NCBI RefSeq assembly: GCF_022559625.1
Contig: NZ_CP042288.1
Span: 892,409 to 956,408, forward strand
DNA from: Aquisalinus flavus
Lineage (GTDB): Bacteria > Pseudomonadota > Alphaproteobacteria > Caulobacterales > Parvularculaceae
Direction: 5' to 3'
DNA: 64,000 nucleotides
The notes under the pieces were generated by a model, which searched no databases, was not told the DNA's origin, and was given only the letters and a program-made list of their open reading frames with translations. A program made the translations under genes and the position numbers. Positions 1 to 9,949 of the stretch are shown in pieces. Within the stretch, counting starts at the first letter, position 1. Every line of letters begins with the position of its first letter.

Positions 1-371
1 TCGACCTGATCGTCTCTGCCGTCAGTCCGCTGATCGCCGATGCCTCGCCCCTGGTCGTGCTGCTGGCGATCTATTTCCTGACCTCGATCCTGACAGAGAC
101 AGTGACCAATAACGCCGTTGCCGTGATCATCACCCCGCTGGCGATCGCGCTGGCGGCGGAGCTGGGAATCGAGCCGCGGGCGCTGGTCATCGCGGTGATG
201 TTCGGCGCGAGCGCGAGCTTTGCGACGCCCGTGGGCTATCAGACCAACACGATCATCTATGCGGCCGGGAATTACCGTTTCACCGACTTTCTGCGCATCG
301 GCATACCGATGAATATCATCGTCGGCATCGTCGTCTGTCTTGCGCTGGCGGCGGGCTTCAATGTGACCTGA
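1..371 (+). CDS. SLC13/DASS-family anion permease, C-terminal part (partial)
   Basis: The reading frame is open from the window edge (codons start at base 3) to a TGA at 369-371, so only the last ~120 residues are present. The visible part is hydrophobic, with the TNNAVAV stretch and the ATPVGYQTNT motif that sit in the second half of SLC13/DASS and CitT-type permeases, followed by a last membrane helix. Such proteins carry sulfate, dicarboxylates or other anions with Na+ or H+; the substrate cannot be told from this fragment. Family call is firm, substrate unknown. Confidence 0.8.
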   Translation, partial: DLIVSAVSPLIADASPLVVLLAIYFLTSILTETVTNNAVAVIITPLAIALAAELGIEPRALVIAVMFGASASFATPVGYQTNTIIYAAGNYRFTDFLRIGIPMNIIVGIVVCLALAAGFNVT

Positions 372-418
372 GAGAGAATCTCCCTAAGGCTTTAAAGCAG
401 TTGTCCAAGGAGATGGTG

Positions 419-1177
419 ATGACCCGATCTGTAATCAGCCTTGCCGTGAGTGCGTCAAGCATTGTCGTTCTGTGCGCAGGCGCCGGTCAGGCGCTGGCGC
501 AGGAAGAAGACGGCGAGGGCTGGAGCGGATCGGTCGAATTTTCCGCCGCGAGCGCCACCGGCAATTCCGAAACGCTCAATGTCGGCCTTGCGACGGAGGT
601 CAAGAACGAGGTCGGTCGCTATATCCACCTGGTCAAGGCGGCGTTCAACTATGCCGAAGCCGGCGAGATCGAGACGCAGAACAATCTCCAGCTTTCCTAT
701 GAGCTCGATGTACAGTTGCGCGACCGCACCTATGCCTATGGTCGCGTGCAATATGACCAGGACGAGTTTTCGGGGTTCGAGAACCGCGTCTTCGTCGGCG
801 GCGGCATCGGGCACTACCTGATCGAGGATGAGGGCGCGACCTGGAAAATCGAGGCAGGGCCGGGCTATCGCTATTCCATGCTGGAAGAGCCGGACCCCGT
901 GCCGATGGATTTCGAGGATTCCGAGAGCGAGTTCGCGATCTATGCCTCCAGCGAGTATGAGCGCCTGATCCGCGAGGGTGTGCAGTTCACGCACCTGCTG
1001 GAGTCGACCTATACGCAGTCGAACACCAGCCTGAAGACTGTCGCTGCACTGACGACGAAGCTGACGGACAGCCTGTCATCGAAGGTTTCCTATGAAGTGC
1101 GTTACGAGACGGATCCGCCAGCCGGCAATGAAAACACGGACACCTTGCTGAAAGCCTCTATTCTATTCGGGTTCTAG
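419..1177 (+). CDS. DUF481 outer-membrane beta-barrel protein (YdiY-like), copy 1
   Basis: About 252 residues with an N-terminal signal peptide ending in ALA-QEE, then alternating hydrophobic/polar strands and a C-terminal FGF, as in outer-membrane barrels of the DUF481 (putative salt-induced outer membrane protein) family. The ATG at 419 is preferred over the upstream TTG (401) and ATG (413) because AAGGAG at 407-412 lies six bases before it. It is a clear paralogue of the next gene (shared SSKVSY, YETDPP and LLKAS/MLKAS segments near the C-terminus). Function is not established for the family; a porin-like or envelope-stress role is only an inference. Confidence 0.85.
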   Translation: MTRSVISLAVSASSIVVLCAGAGQALAQEEDGEGWSGSVEFSAASATGNSETLNVGLATEVKNEVGRYIHLVKAAFNYAEAGEIETQNNLQLSYELDVQLRDRTYAYGRVQYDQDEFSGFENRVFVGGGIGHYLIEDEGATWKIEAGPGYRYSMLEEPDPVPMDFEDSESEFAIYASSEYERLIREGVQFTHLLESTYTQSNTSLKTVAALTTKLTDSLSSKVSYEVRYETDPPAGNENTDTLLKASILFGF

Positions 1178-1371
1178 ACGCGCCGGCGCAGTGCTGCCAT
1201 TGACCGTTCAATGGCCCGGTCATCAGCGGGCTGATGATGATGATTACATTCAAACTTACAGAAGTTTCATTACGTTATTTTATAGAATTTCCGCTTCCCT
1301 CCTGACACCGCTGCTGGCACAAATCAAATGTGGCAGAATAAGGGCAACAATAAAAACGGAGGACCGTTGAG

Positions 1372-2157
1372 GTGAGGGGTAATCATTCCGCTGCTTTTGT
1401 GTGTGCAGCGCTGGTAGTTTTCGGGGCGGGGAACGCTCTTGCTACGGATGAAGATGGCGGTGAAGACGCCGTCCAGTGGAGCGGCGAGGTTGAAGCCTCC
1501 GCATCCGCGACAACCGGCAATACAGAGAACACGCAGCTCGGTCTCAAGGCAAAATTCAAACGCCAGGCCGGCCGTTTCATCCATGTTCTGGCCGGCAACG
1601 TCAATTATGCAGAGCAGGTCGCCCATGACGAAGAGGGTAAGGAATTCGCGAAGAGAACGCAGGACCGCTGGATGGCCTCTTACCAGATCGATGCCCAGCT
1701 GCGCGATCGCACCCATGGCTATGTCCGTGCCCAGTATGACGAGGACCAGTTCTCCGGTTTCAACAAGCGCTGGTTCGTGGGTGTCGGCCTCGGACAGGAT
1801 GTCATCGCCAACGAGCAGGTAACCTGGTCGGTAGAGGCGGGACCCGGCTATCGCTGGTCGGAGCTGGCGGACACGCCGTCCATTCCCGGCGCGCCGCGGG
1901 CCCGGCACGAGTTTGCGGCGTATGCGGACAGCGACTTCAATCTTCAGTTGCGTGAAAACGTCTCCGTCGAGCAGAACGCGAATGTTACCTACGCGGACTC
2001 CAACACCACCTATGATACGGCGGTCGGCCTCAAGACCAAGCTGACCGAGACCCTGTCATCGAAAGTCTCCTATCAGGTCAAATACGAGACCGACCCGCCA
2101 GACGGGCGCGAGAACAAGGACACCATGCTGAAAGCGTCATTGCTTTTGGGATTCTAG
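1372..2157 (+). CDS. DUF481 outer-membrane beta-barrel protein, copy 2
   Basis: A 261-residue paralogue of the preceding gene, aligned over its full length, with a signal peptide ending near NALA-TDE and an aromatic C-terminus (LLLGF). The start is a GTG, supported by CGGAGGA at 1357-1363, eight bases upstream; no in-frame ATG is better placed. The 194-base gap from copy 1 is A+T-rich around 1235-1300 and could hold its own promoter, so the two genes need not be one transcript. Function unknown beyond the DUF481 barrel fold. Confidence 0.85.
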   Translation: MRGNHSAAFVCAALVVFGAGNALATDEDGGEDAVQWSGEVEASASATTGNTENTQLGLKAKFKRQAGRFIHVLAGNVNYAEQVAHDEEGKEFAKRTQDRWMASYQIDAQLRDRTHGYVRAQYDEDQFSGFNKRWFVGVGLGQDVIANEQVTWSVEAGPGYRWSELADTPSIPGAPRARHEFAAYADSDFNLQLRENVSVEQNANVTYADSNTTYDTAVGLKTKLTETLSSKVSYQVKYETDPPDGRENKDTMLKASLLLGF

Positions 2158-2289
2158 TTCTGCTATCAGGTATGCCTTGGTGAATGCCTGTTCACCACCG
2201 GGCCGGTTTCTTACGGCGGTGTCTCGGATAGGTTTCCGGGCAACAGCGCGCGTCATTCAGGTAGTGTAGGACTTTAGGGCAAGGCGCTG

Positions 2290-3081
2290 ATGATCAGTCT
2301 TTTCAAAATGATCGGCCGGTTCATCAACAACATGGACGCCCGTGCGTGGACGTCCCTTCTCGTCTCTGTGTTCCTGCTCGGTTTTATCCTGGTGATGGCC
2401 CTTTACGGCCGCGAATGGCTCGGCCTGTCCCAGGTCCGGGTCCAGGACATGATGACCCGCATCTCGGAGTCGCCGTTTGCCATTGTTGGCGTGATCTCGG
2501 TCTTCGCCTTGCTGGCGCTGACCGGCTTTCCGCAAATGTTGCTGATCGCCGGGACGGTTGCCGTATTCGGGGCGCAGCAGGGCGGCATCTATTCGTGGAT
2601 CGCGACAATGGCCTCGGCGACGCTGACCTTTGCCATCGGCCACGTCTTTGGCGGGTCGTTCGTCAAGAAACTTTCCGCCGGCCGGATGAACAAGATGGTC
2701 GGGATGATGCGCGACCATGGCATCATGACGACCATGATCGTGCGCTGGACGCCGTCCGCACCGTTCATCGTCATCAACGCGATCGCCGGCGCGGCGCGGA
2801 TTTCCATCGTCAAGTTCTGGCTCGGGACCGGACTCGGGATCATCCCCAAGATCCTTTTCATTGCCGCCTTTACCGGTCAGGTCGACGAGCTGATGAAATT
2901 CTTCACCAATCGCGACCCGCAGCATCTCGTCATCCTCGCCGTGTTGATCGTCGGCTGGCTCGGCTTCCTGTTGCTGGTGCGCTGGCTTTACATGCGCATG
3001 CGCCGCCGTACTGCCAATGCCGGGGCCAATACCGGGGCCAACGCCAGAGATGACGGCGGGCAGGACAGAAGCTTTAGCTGA
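2290..3081 (+). CDS. TVP38/TMEM64 (VTT/DedA-like) integral membrane protein
   Basis: 263 residues with a first membrane helix near residues 18-38, then the hydrophobic VTT-type core. The core includes a TGFPQMLLIAG segment, a small-residue-rich helix with FAIGHVFGG, and an RWTPSAPFIVINAIAGAARIS stretch resembling the conserved arginine-plus-proline motif of TVP38/DedA proteins. Family members are implicated in lipid scrambling or membrane homeostasis, but the substrate here is unknown. The C-terminus is a basic cytoplasmic tail followed by a low-complexity NAGANTGANA stretch. It stands alone between the DUF481 pair and mreB. Confidence 0.8.
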   Translation: MISLFKMIGRFINNMDARAWTSLLVSVFLLGFILVMALYGREWLGLSQVRVQDMMTRISESPFAIVGVISVFALLALTGFPQMLLIAGTVAVFGAQQGGIYSWIATMASATLTFAIGHVFGGSFVKKLSAGRMNKMVGMMRDHGIMTTMIVRWTPSAPFIVINAIAGAARISIVKFWLGTGLGIIPKILFIAAFTGQVDELMKFFTNRDPQHLVILAVLIVGWLGFLLLVRWLYMRMRRRTANAGANTGANARDDGGQDRSFS

Positions 3082-3329
3082 CCGAATCAAGAGCACGGCG
3101 GTCATGCCGCTTTTGCAAGGTGTCGAAAAGCCTATATTTTTTCGACTTATGACACGACTTTAAGGTCATCACGATTGCTGTTTACAGCGATTTCAGGCAT
3201 TTTCTCAAAATGAAGTCTTGACTCATTTATCTAAGCTTAATTGGGGCTTGATATGATGCAGGCACACCATGGTTCAGGTCAGGGAACCCAATGCCGGTAT
3301 ACTCTGCCGTCATCCCGCATAAAGGATAA

Positions 3330-4373
<1,044 letters not shown>

Positions 4374-4416
4374 CATTTCAGGGCGGGCTGCTGAAGCGGC
4401 CCGGGATTGGTAGTCG

Positions 4417-5493
4417 ATGAACGACTTCGGACAGCACAGCCGGCAAAGGCCTGGCAAGCAGGGCAGCCGACGTCTCAGCATGATTTTTCTTCTTACCGTC
4501 TCCGTGCTCATGCTCGTCGTCAGCATGTACGGAGCGCGTGCCTCTGCGTTCGAAAAGGCGCGGGAGATGGTTCTGGACCTGTTCGAACCGGTGCTGACGG
4601 TATTCAGCATGCCGATCAACTGGGTCGACAACCGGGTCGGCGATGTCGGCGACTATTTCAACGTGCTGGAGCAGAACGAGCAGCTGCGTGCGGAAAATGC
4701 GGAGCTTCGTGCCTGGATGCAGGAAGCGCTGACGCTGCGCCAGCAGGTCGACTATTTCAAGCAGATGATGGATGTGAAGGTCGCCGACGAGGCGAGCTTC
4801 GTCGATGCGCAGGTCATCGGTGAATCGGGCGGGCCGTATCAGCGCTCGCTGATCGTCAATGCCGGCACGGGGGACGGGGTCGAGGTCGGCGATGGTGTCA
4901 TCGGCACCAGCGGGCTGGTCGGCCATATCGTCACGGCGGGCAAGTCATCCTCCCGCGTCCTGATGCTGACGGATTTCAACAACCGCACACCGGTGTTCAT
5001 CGAGGGCATCGAGGTCGAGGCCATCCTCGCCGGGCGCTTCCAGGACGATCCGGAACTGAAGTTCCTGGCAACGCGGGACCGGGCCGGCATCCGTCCGGGT
5101 ATGAGGGTCATCACCTCGGGCACTGGCGGCAACCTCCCGCGCGGTCTCGCGGTCGGTGAAATCGCCGGGATCACCGATGAGCAGATCACCGTGCGGTTGT
5201 TCGCCCAATATAATAACACCGACTTCGTGCGGATCGTGGACTATACCTTTGCCGAGGCAGACCCAGAGCAACAGGAAGAGCTCGAGGGCGGCGTGATCGA
5301 GGAAGGCGGGTCGCCGGCAGGCGCGGCGCCGGAGACGCAGGCCGCCCCGGTCGGCAGCGCCCCTGAGGCGGGGGCGACGCAGGATGCGGCGGCGAATATT
5401 TCAACGCCCTCCGCCACAGAACCGGTCGACGCCGCGCCGGTTGCCGCCCCCGTTGCAGAAGCCATTGCCGAGAGCGGAGACGTCAATGGTTGA
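4417..5493 (+). CDS. mreC: rod shape-determining protein MreC
   Basis: 358 residues: a basic cytoplasmic N-terminus, one membrane helix (about residues 20-40), a periplasmic coiled coil containing EQNEQLRAENAELRAW, then the beta-rich MreC core with YQRSLIVNAGTGDGV and GLVGHIV segments. MreC links MreB to PBP2 and activates it. After the core comes an extra ~80-residue Ala/Pro/Glu-rich tail, poorly conserved in the family and probably disordered. The gene lies 43 bases after mreB and overlaps mreD by eight bases. Confidence 0.95.
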   Translation: MNDFGQHSRQRPGKQGSRRLSMIFLLTVSVLMLVVSMYGARASAFEKAREMVLDLFEPVLTVFSMPINWVDNRVGDVGDYFNVLEQNEQLRAENAELRAWMQEALTLRQQVDYFKQMMDVKVADEASFVDAQVIGESGGPYQRSLIVNAGTGDGVEVGDGVIGTSGLVGHIVTAGKSSSRVLMLTDFNNRTPVFIEGIEVEAILAGRFQDDPELKFLATRDRAGIRPGMRVITSGTGGNLPRGLAVGEIAGITDEQITVRLFAQYNNTDFVRIVDYTFAEADPEQQEELEGGVIEEGGSPAGAAPETQAAPVGSAPEAGATQDAAANISTPSATEPVDAAPVAAPVAEAIAESGDVNG

Positions 5494-5998
5494 GGAACGC
5501 CCGTTTTTCACTTCGGTGGCGCGGGCCATCACCCCGACTTTTCTTGGCTTTATCGGTGTCCTGTTGCTGGTAACGCCGGTGCGGTTGTTCGAGGGCGGCG
5601 TGCCGACCCCGATGTTTCCGCTCGTCGTGGTCTTCTTCTGGTCGATCTATGGCCCCGGCTATGTGCCGTCGATTTCGACCTTCCTGATCGGCCTGTTCCA
5701 GGACCTGATGCTGGGCGGCCCCGTCGGCGTATGGATGGTCGTCTATCTGCTGGTGCAATATCTGGTCATTTCCCAGAGGGACTATTTTCTCGGCCGGGAC
5801 CAGCATGTCGTCTGGCTCGGATTTGCCATTTGCGGTGCCGGGGCGGGGCTTCTGGTCTGGCTCCAGCACAGCGTGCTGGCCGGGACCTTTGTCCCGGTCC
5901 TTCCCCTGGCGATGCAGATGTTGGTCACAATTGCCTGTTATCCGATTATCGCCATCGCCTTTTCGCAACTTCATCGCCGTGTTATAATAGAACAGTAA
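5486..5998 (+). CDS. mreD: rod shape-determining protein MreD
   Basis: A ~170-residue, five-to-six-helix membrane protein with the MreD-like arrangement (FEGGVPTPMFPLVVVFFWS, then FLIGLFQDLMLGGPVG). The ATG at 5486 overlaps the end of mreC and begins MVEERPFF. A longer reading extends upstream inside mreC in another frame but would add an Arg/Pro-rich stretch not expected for MreD. The TAA stop is directly abutted by the ATG of mrdA, consistent with translational coupling. Role: membrane component of the elongasome, working with MreC. Confidence 0.93.
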   Translation: MVEERPFFTSVARAITPTFLGFIGVLLLVTPVRLFEGGVPTPMFPLVVVFFWSIYGPGYVPSISTFLIGLFQDLMLGGPVGVWMVVYLLVQYLVISQRDYFLGRDQHVVWLGFAICGAGAGLLVWLQHSVLAGTFVPVLPLAMQMLVTIACYPIIAIAFSQLHRRVIIEQ

Positions 5999-7993
5999 AT
6001 GCGCGTAGAACCATTCGATACCCAACGACACATGGTCTTTTCCCGCCGGGCTGCCCTGTTCAGCGGCGGATCGATGCTGCTTTTCGGCGGTATCGGCTAT
6101 CGCCTGTGGCAATTGCAGGTGCGCGACCATGACGACTACCAGGTCCGGGCCGACAACAACCGCTTCAACCAGCGGGTGATCGTGCCCCTGCGCGGGGAAA
6201 TCTATGACCGGTTCGGTGTGCCGCTGGCGACCAACCGGCAAAATTTCCGGGTGCTGCTGGTCGCCGAAGAGGTCAAGGACATCGCCGGCACGCTGGCGGA
6301 AGTCTCCAAGATCGTCGAGCTGACACCGCAGGAGCAGGAGCGCGTGCTGCTCGAGGTCCGGCGCAAGCGTGCCTTCACACCGATTGAGGTGGCGGACAAT
6401 CTGAGCTGGGAAGACTTCGCCAGGATCAATTTCGAGGGGCCCAAGCTGCGCGGTATCCACACCGAGGTCGGCTATACGCGCGATTATCCGTTCAAGGACA
6501 AAGCAGCCTTTGTCGTCGGCTATGTCGGCTCGCCGTCGGACAGCGATATCGATGCGATCGGCGATGACGAGAAGACCGAACGGCTGTTGCGCCAGCCGGG
6601 TTTCCGTATCGGCAAGGCCGGCCTCGAGCGTTCCTATGACGAGGAGCTTCGCGGCAAGCCGGGTTCGACCATCGTGCAGGTCAATGCCCATGGCCGGGTG
6701 ATCGAGGAATATCCGAATGAAAGCGATAAATCGATCCAGGGCGGCACGCTCGGCCTGACCATCGATGCAGAGCTGCAGATGGCTGCGATGGAGGTTCTCG
6801 CGCGCCCGATCATCGAACCGGCGGAGGGCGAGGAACCGGAACAGGTCAGCGCCTCTGCCGTCGTCATGGATGTGGAGACGGGCGATATCATCGTCATGGC
6901 ATCGACACCGGCCTATGACCCGAACGAGTTCAATGTCGGTATCCGTCAGTCCGTGTGGGCATCGCTCAACAATGATCCGCTGAAGCCGCTGATCAACAAG
7001 CCGCTGGCCGGCAATTATCCGCCTGGTTCGACATTCAAGCTCCTAACGGCGATCGCGGCGCAGGAGGCCGGTATCAAGCCGAGCCACCGTGTCCATTGCA
7101 GCGGCCGCATCTGGTACGGCAACCGCTTCTTCAACTGCTGGAAGCGCGGCGGCCACGGGACGCTCGACATGAAGGGCTCGATCAAGCATTCCTGCGACGT
7201 CTATTACTGGGATCTCGCGCAGCGGGTCGATATCGACAAGATCGCGGAAGTCGCCCATCGCTTCGGCCTCGGCGAGATCTATGATCTCGATATCGGCACC
7301 CAGAGCAAGGGTGTCGTGCCGAGCCGCGAATGGAAGAAGAATTATTTCGCCTCGACGCCGGAACGTCAGACCTGGTTCCCGGGCGAGACGCTGTCCGTCG
7401 CCATTGGCCAGGGCTATGTCACGGCGACGCCGCTGCAACTCGCGGTCATGACCGCCCGGATTGCCACGGGCAAGCAGGTGCAACCGCGCCTGATCAGGGC
7501 CCATGCCGACGGTGTCGTGCCGCCGCCGGTCATCCCTGACATCGAAATCAAGCTGGAAGATCTCGATGCCGTCAGGGACGGCATGAATGCCGTGACCAAT
7601 GAGTGGGGCACGGCGGCGCGCTCGCGTCTCGAGGACCCTGACTGGCAGATGGCCGGCAAGACCGGGACGAGCCAGGTCGCCAGCCTGCAATATGATGCCC
7701 GCGGTAACCGGGTCAAGAACGAGGACATGCCGCGCCATCTACGCGACCACGCCCTGTTCGTCGCCTTCGCGCCTTATGAGAATCCGAAATACGCGATCTC
7801 CGTCGTCGTCGAGCACGGCTCGTCCGGGTCCGGCGCGGCCGGGCCGAAAGCGCGCGACATCATGAAAGCGGTGACGGCCAAGAATCCGTCGGCCCTGCCG
7901 GCGTTCAATCCGGCTACGGATGAACCGGTCAAGATGGCGTCGCTGGCCTATGAGCTGCCGGCCAGTGCCAAGCCGGTAGGCGGGGCACCATGA
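5999..7993 (+). CDS. mrdA: penicillin-binding protein 2 (elongation transpeptidase)
   Basis: 664 residues: one N-terminal membrane helix, the class-B PBP dimerisation domain, then the transpeptidase domain. The active-site serine is in GSTFK (Ser near residue 344), the second motif is SCD and the third GKTGTSQ (Lys near residue 554). It crosslinks peptidoglycan during side-wall growth with RodA. The start follows directly on the mreD stop and the end overlaps rodA by four bases (ATGA). The length fits PBP2 of rod-shaped alphaproteobacteria. Confidence 0.97.
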   Translation: MRVEPFDTQRHMVFSRRAALFSGGSMLLFGGIGYRLWQLQVRDHDDYQVRADNNRFNQRVIVPLRGEIYDRFGVPLATNRQNFRVLLVAEEVKDIAGTLAEVSKIVELTPQEQERVLLEVRRKRAFTPIEVADNLSWEDFARINFEGPKLRGIHTEVGYTRDYPFKDKAAFVVGYVGSPSDSDIDAIGDDEKTERLLRQPGFRIGKAGLERSYDEELRGKPGSTIVQVNAHGRVIEEYPNESDKSIQGGTLGLTIDAELQMAAMEVLARPIIEPAEGEEPEQVSASAVVMDVETGDIIVMASTPAYDPNEFNVGIRQSVWASLNNDPLKPLINKPLAGNYPPGSTFKLLTAIAAQEAGIKPSHRVHCSGRIWYGNRFFNCWKRGGHGTLDMKGSIKHSCDVYYWDLAQRVDIDKIAEVAHRFGLGEIYDLDIGTQSKGVVPSREWKKNYFASTPERQTWFPGETLSVAIGQGYVTATPLQLAVMTARIATGKQVQPRLIRAHADGVVPPPVIPDIEIKLEDLDAVRDGMNAVTNEWGTAARSRLEDPDWQMAGKTGTSQVASLQYDARGNRVKNEDMPRHLRDHALFVAFAPYENPKYAISVVVEHGSSGSGAAGPKARDIMKAVTAKNPSALPAFNPATDEPVKMASLAYELPASAKPVGGAP

Positions 7994-9153
7994 ATACGCT
8001 TGTCCTGCCGGACCGGCGCGGCGGCCTGCGCAAGAATCTTGCCGCGGTGAACTGGTGGCTGGTGATATTCCTCAGCCTGCTCGCAGCGACCGGCGTTGCG
8101 ACGCTCTACTCGGTTGCTGACGGGTCGTGGACGCCGTGGGCCCTGAACCACATCATGCGCTATGCGCTGGGGCTCATGATCCTGATGATTGCGGCCTTCA
8201 TCCCGCTGCGCTTCTGGCTGTCCATGTCCTATCCCGCCTATTTCTTTTCGCTCGGACTGCTGGCGCTCGTCCCGGTGATCGGTGAGATCAATATGGGCGC
8301 GCAGCGCTGGATCGTGATCGGCGGCTTCCAGCTGCAGCCGTCGGAGATCATGAAGGTTGCGCTCGTCATGGCGCTGGCACGGTACTATCACGGCCTCGAT
8401 TTCAAGCGCGTTTCGAACCCGATCTATCTGGTTATCCCGCTGGCGATGATCTCCTTGCCTGTCGCTCTCGTCTTTCTTCAGCCCGACCTCGGCACGGCGA
8501 TCCTGTTGGGCCTGTCGGGCATCGTCGTCATCCTGCTGGCGGGATTGAGCTGGCGGATCGTGGTCGTCGGCGCGATCCTCGGGTTGATGGGCGTGGTGAC
8601 GGTAATTCAGTTGGACCTCATCAAGCCGTACCAGATCGAACGGATTACCTCCTTCACCAACCCGGAAGCCGATCCGCTGGGCGCTGGCTATCACCTGGCG
8701 CAGTCGAAGATCGCCATTGGCTCCGGCGGTGTGACGGGCAAGGGGTATATGAACGGCACGCAAAGCCAGCTCGACTTCCTGCCGGAAATGCATACCGACT
8801 TCATCTTCACGATCTTTGGCGAGGAATTCGGGTTCTTCGGGACGATTGCGCTGCTCGGACTTTATCTCGTGGTCTTCCTCATCGGGACGAATATCGCGAT
8901 GAAGGCGAAGTCCCATTACGGACGGCTGGTGACGATGGGGATCTGTATAACCTTCATCAGCTATGTGCTGATCAATACCGGCATGGTCATGGGACTGGCA
9001 CCGGTCGTCGGCGTGCCGCTGCCGCTCGTCTCCTATGGTGGCACGGTGATGCTGACGATGATGGCGGCCTTCGGCCTCGTCATGAGCACCTGGATCAACC
9101 GCGATCAGGATACGCTGCGCACGTCGATGTCCTATTACGGGCGCATCAACTAG
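7990..9153 (+). CDS. rodA: rod shape-determining peptidoglycan glycosyltransferase RodA
   Basis: 387-residue SEDS-family polytopic protein. Family signatures visible include GAQRWIVIGGFQLQPSEIMK, the PDLGTAI segment, FLPEMHTDFIFTIFGEEFG and the last-helix VGVPLPLVSYGGT motif. RodA polymerises glycan strands and pairs with PBP2 (mrdA), whose gene it overlaps by four bases. It is the last gene of the elongasome operon. The next feature downstream is a hairpin repeat, which may act at the 3' end of the transcript. Confidence 0.97.
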   Translation: MNTLVLPDRRGGLRKNLAAVNWWLVIFLSLLAATGVATLYSVADGSWTPWALNHIMRYALGLMILMIAAFIPLRFWLSMSYPAYFFSLGLLALVPVIGEINMGAQRWIVIGGFQLQPSEIMKVALVMALARYYHGLDFKRVSNPIYLVIPLAMISLPVALVFLQPDLGTAILLGLSGIVVILLAGLSWRIVVVGAILGLMGVVTVIQLDLIKPYQIERITSFTNPEADPLGAGYHLAQSKIAIGSGGVTGKGYMNGTQSQLDFLPEMHTDFIFTIFGEEFGFFGTIALLGLYLVVFLIGTNIAMKAKSHYGRLVTMGICITFISYVLINTGMVMGLAPVVGVPLPLVSYGGTVMLTMMAAFGLVMSTWINRDQDTLRTSMSYYGRIN

Positions 9154-9154
9154 G

Positions 9155-9253
9155 GCATCGTGCGGCCTGGCCGGGCGCACAAAGATGCTGGACATCATTG
9201 AAGGAGATCACCTTTCTACGGTCAAATGAGTCCATTTGAACGCAGGTTGATCG
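9155..9253. repeat. dispersed hairpin-forming intergenic repeat, copy A
   Basis: A ~100-base non-coding element right after rodA that aligns over its whole length, at roughly 80% identity by eye with one small indel, with 20947-21046. Shared blocks include CACAAAGATGCT and CCATTTGAACGCAGGTTGATC. Inverted arms can pair: TCAAATG (9222-9228) with CATTTGA (9233-9239), and outer GATCA (9206-9210) with TGATC (9248-9252). The best interpretation is a REP-like or MITE-like palindromic unit, perhaps used for 3'-end stabilisation or termination. Confidence 0.7.
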
Positions 9254-9307
9254 AGGGCGGCGTGTATCCGGATGGCCGGTGGCGGGCTGCTGCAAGTCCC
9301 TGGCGAC

Positions 9308-9344
9308 GATCACTTTTCCCGCCTTTGAGCGCAGGTCGATGCAG
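9308..9344. repeat. decayed partial copy of the hairpin repeat
   Basis: The segment GATCACTTTTCCCGC followed by TTTGAGCGCAGGTCGATGCAG resembles the 3' half of copy A (9206-9253) with the loop and one arm deleted. It sits ~55 bases downstream of copy A in the same direction. The similarity is visible but short, so chance cannot be fully excluded. Confidence 0.4.
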
Positions 9345-9419
9345 TCCCTCAAGCCTGTGATCTTCAGATAACAGAAAAGCCCCTCAAGCGAGGCGGTCGG
9401 GTTTCAAAATCGGTGCGCG

Positions 9420-9788
9420 TCAGGCGGCCTTGGTCATGAGCAGGCTGTCGAAGGCCCGCCGGGTTGCCTCGATATCGCTGACGACTTTCCCGAAGGCAGC
9501 CTTGGCTGAAACAATATCCTGGGCGCGGCAGGCATTCTCGATGGTTTTCGCCCGCTCGGACAGCTGTACGGCGCCGAGATTGGCAGCGGAGCCCTTCAGG
9601 GCGTGGCCGCTTGCAGCAGCCTCGACGAAGTTCGCGGAGTCGAGGTGGGCGGTCATCGCGGCAACGATCTCGTCATTCGATTTCCAGAACGCATCCAGGA
9701 TGGTCTTTGCCGTCTCGACGCCGGCAGAGGCGATCAGCATATCCATCTGCTCGGCATTGATGATTTCCATCTGGGAAGAATAATCCAT
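9420..9788 (-). CDS. stand-alone Hpt (histidine phosphotransfer) domain protein
   Basis: 122 residues, essentially one Hpt four-helix bundle. The phospho-accepting histidine lies in HALKGSAANLGA (near residue 70), the canonical HxLKGxxxxxG pattern. The start chosen is the ATG at 9788, preceded by AGAAGG; an upstream in-frame extension has no such site and overlaps the promoter region. No kinase or response regulator lies next to it, so its phosphorelay partners are elsewhere. ChpT of the CckA-CtrA relay is a larger dimeric protein without this signature, so this is a different Hpt protein. Confidence 0.88.
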   Translation of the reverse strand: MDYSSQMEIINAEQMDMLIASAGVETAKTILDAFWKSNDEIVAAMTAHLDSANFVEAAASGHALKGSAANLGAVQLSERAKTIENACRAQDIVSAKAAFGKVVSDIEATRRAFDSLLMTKAA

Positions 9789-9949
9789 AATCTCTACCTT
9801 CTCTGTTGTTCTGTGCCTCGCCTGTCCAGTGGTCGGGATCGCATTCGGCACAAAACCCCCTGTCTCCAAGGCGATAATATTGCTATGAAAAGTGAAAATT
9901 TGTCTAAAAGACACTGTGAAATTCGAATTAACCAAGAGGGGCTACGCGT

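Noticed and set aside
9374-9394. A terminator for the Hpt gene in GCCCCTC-AAGC-GAGGC
   Set aside because: The clean stem is only about four to five base pairs and the T run is short, so it is too weak to list.
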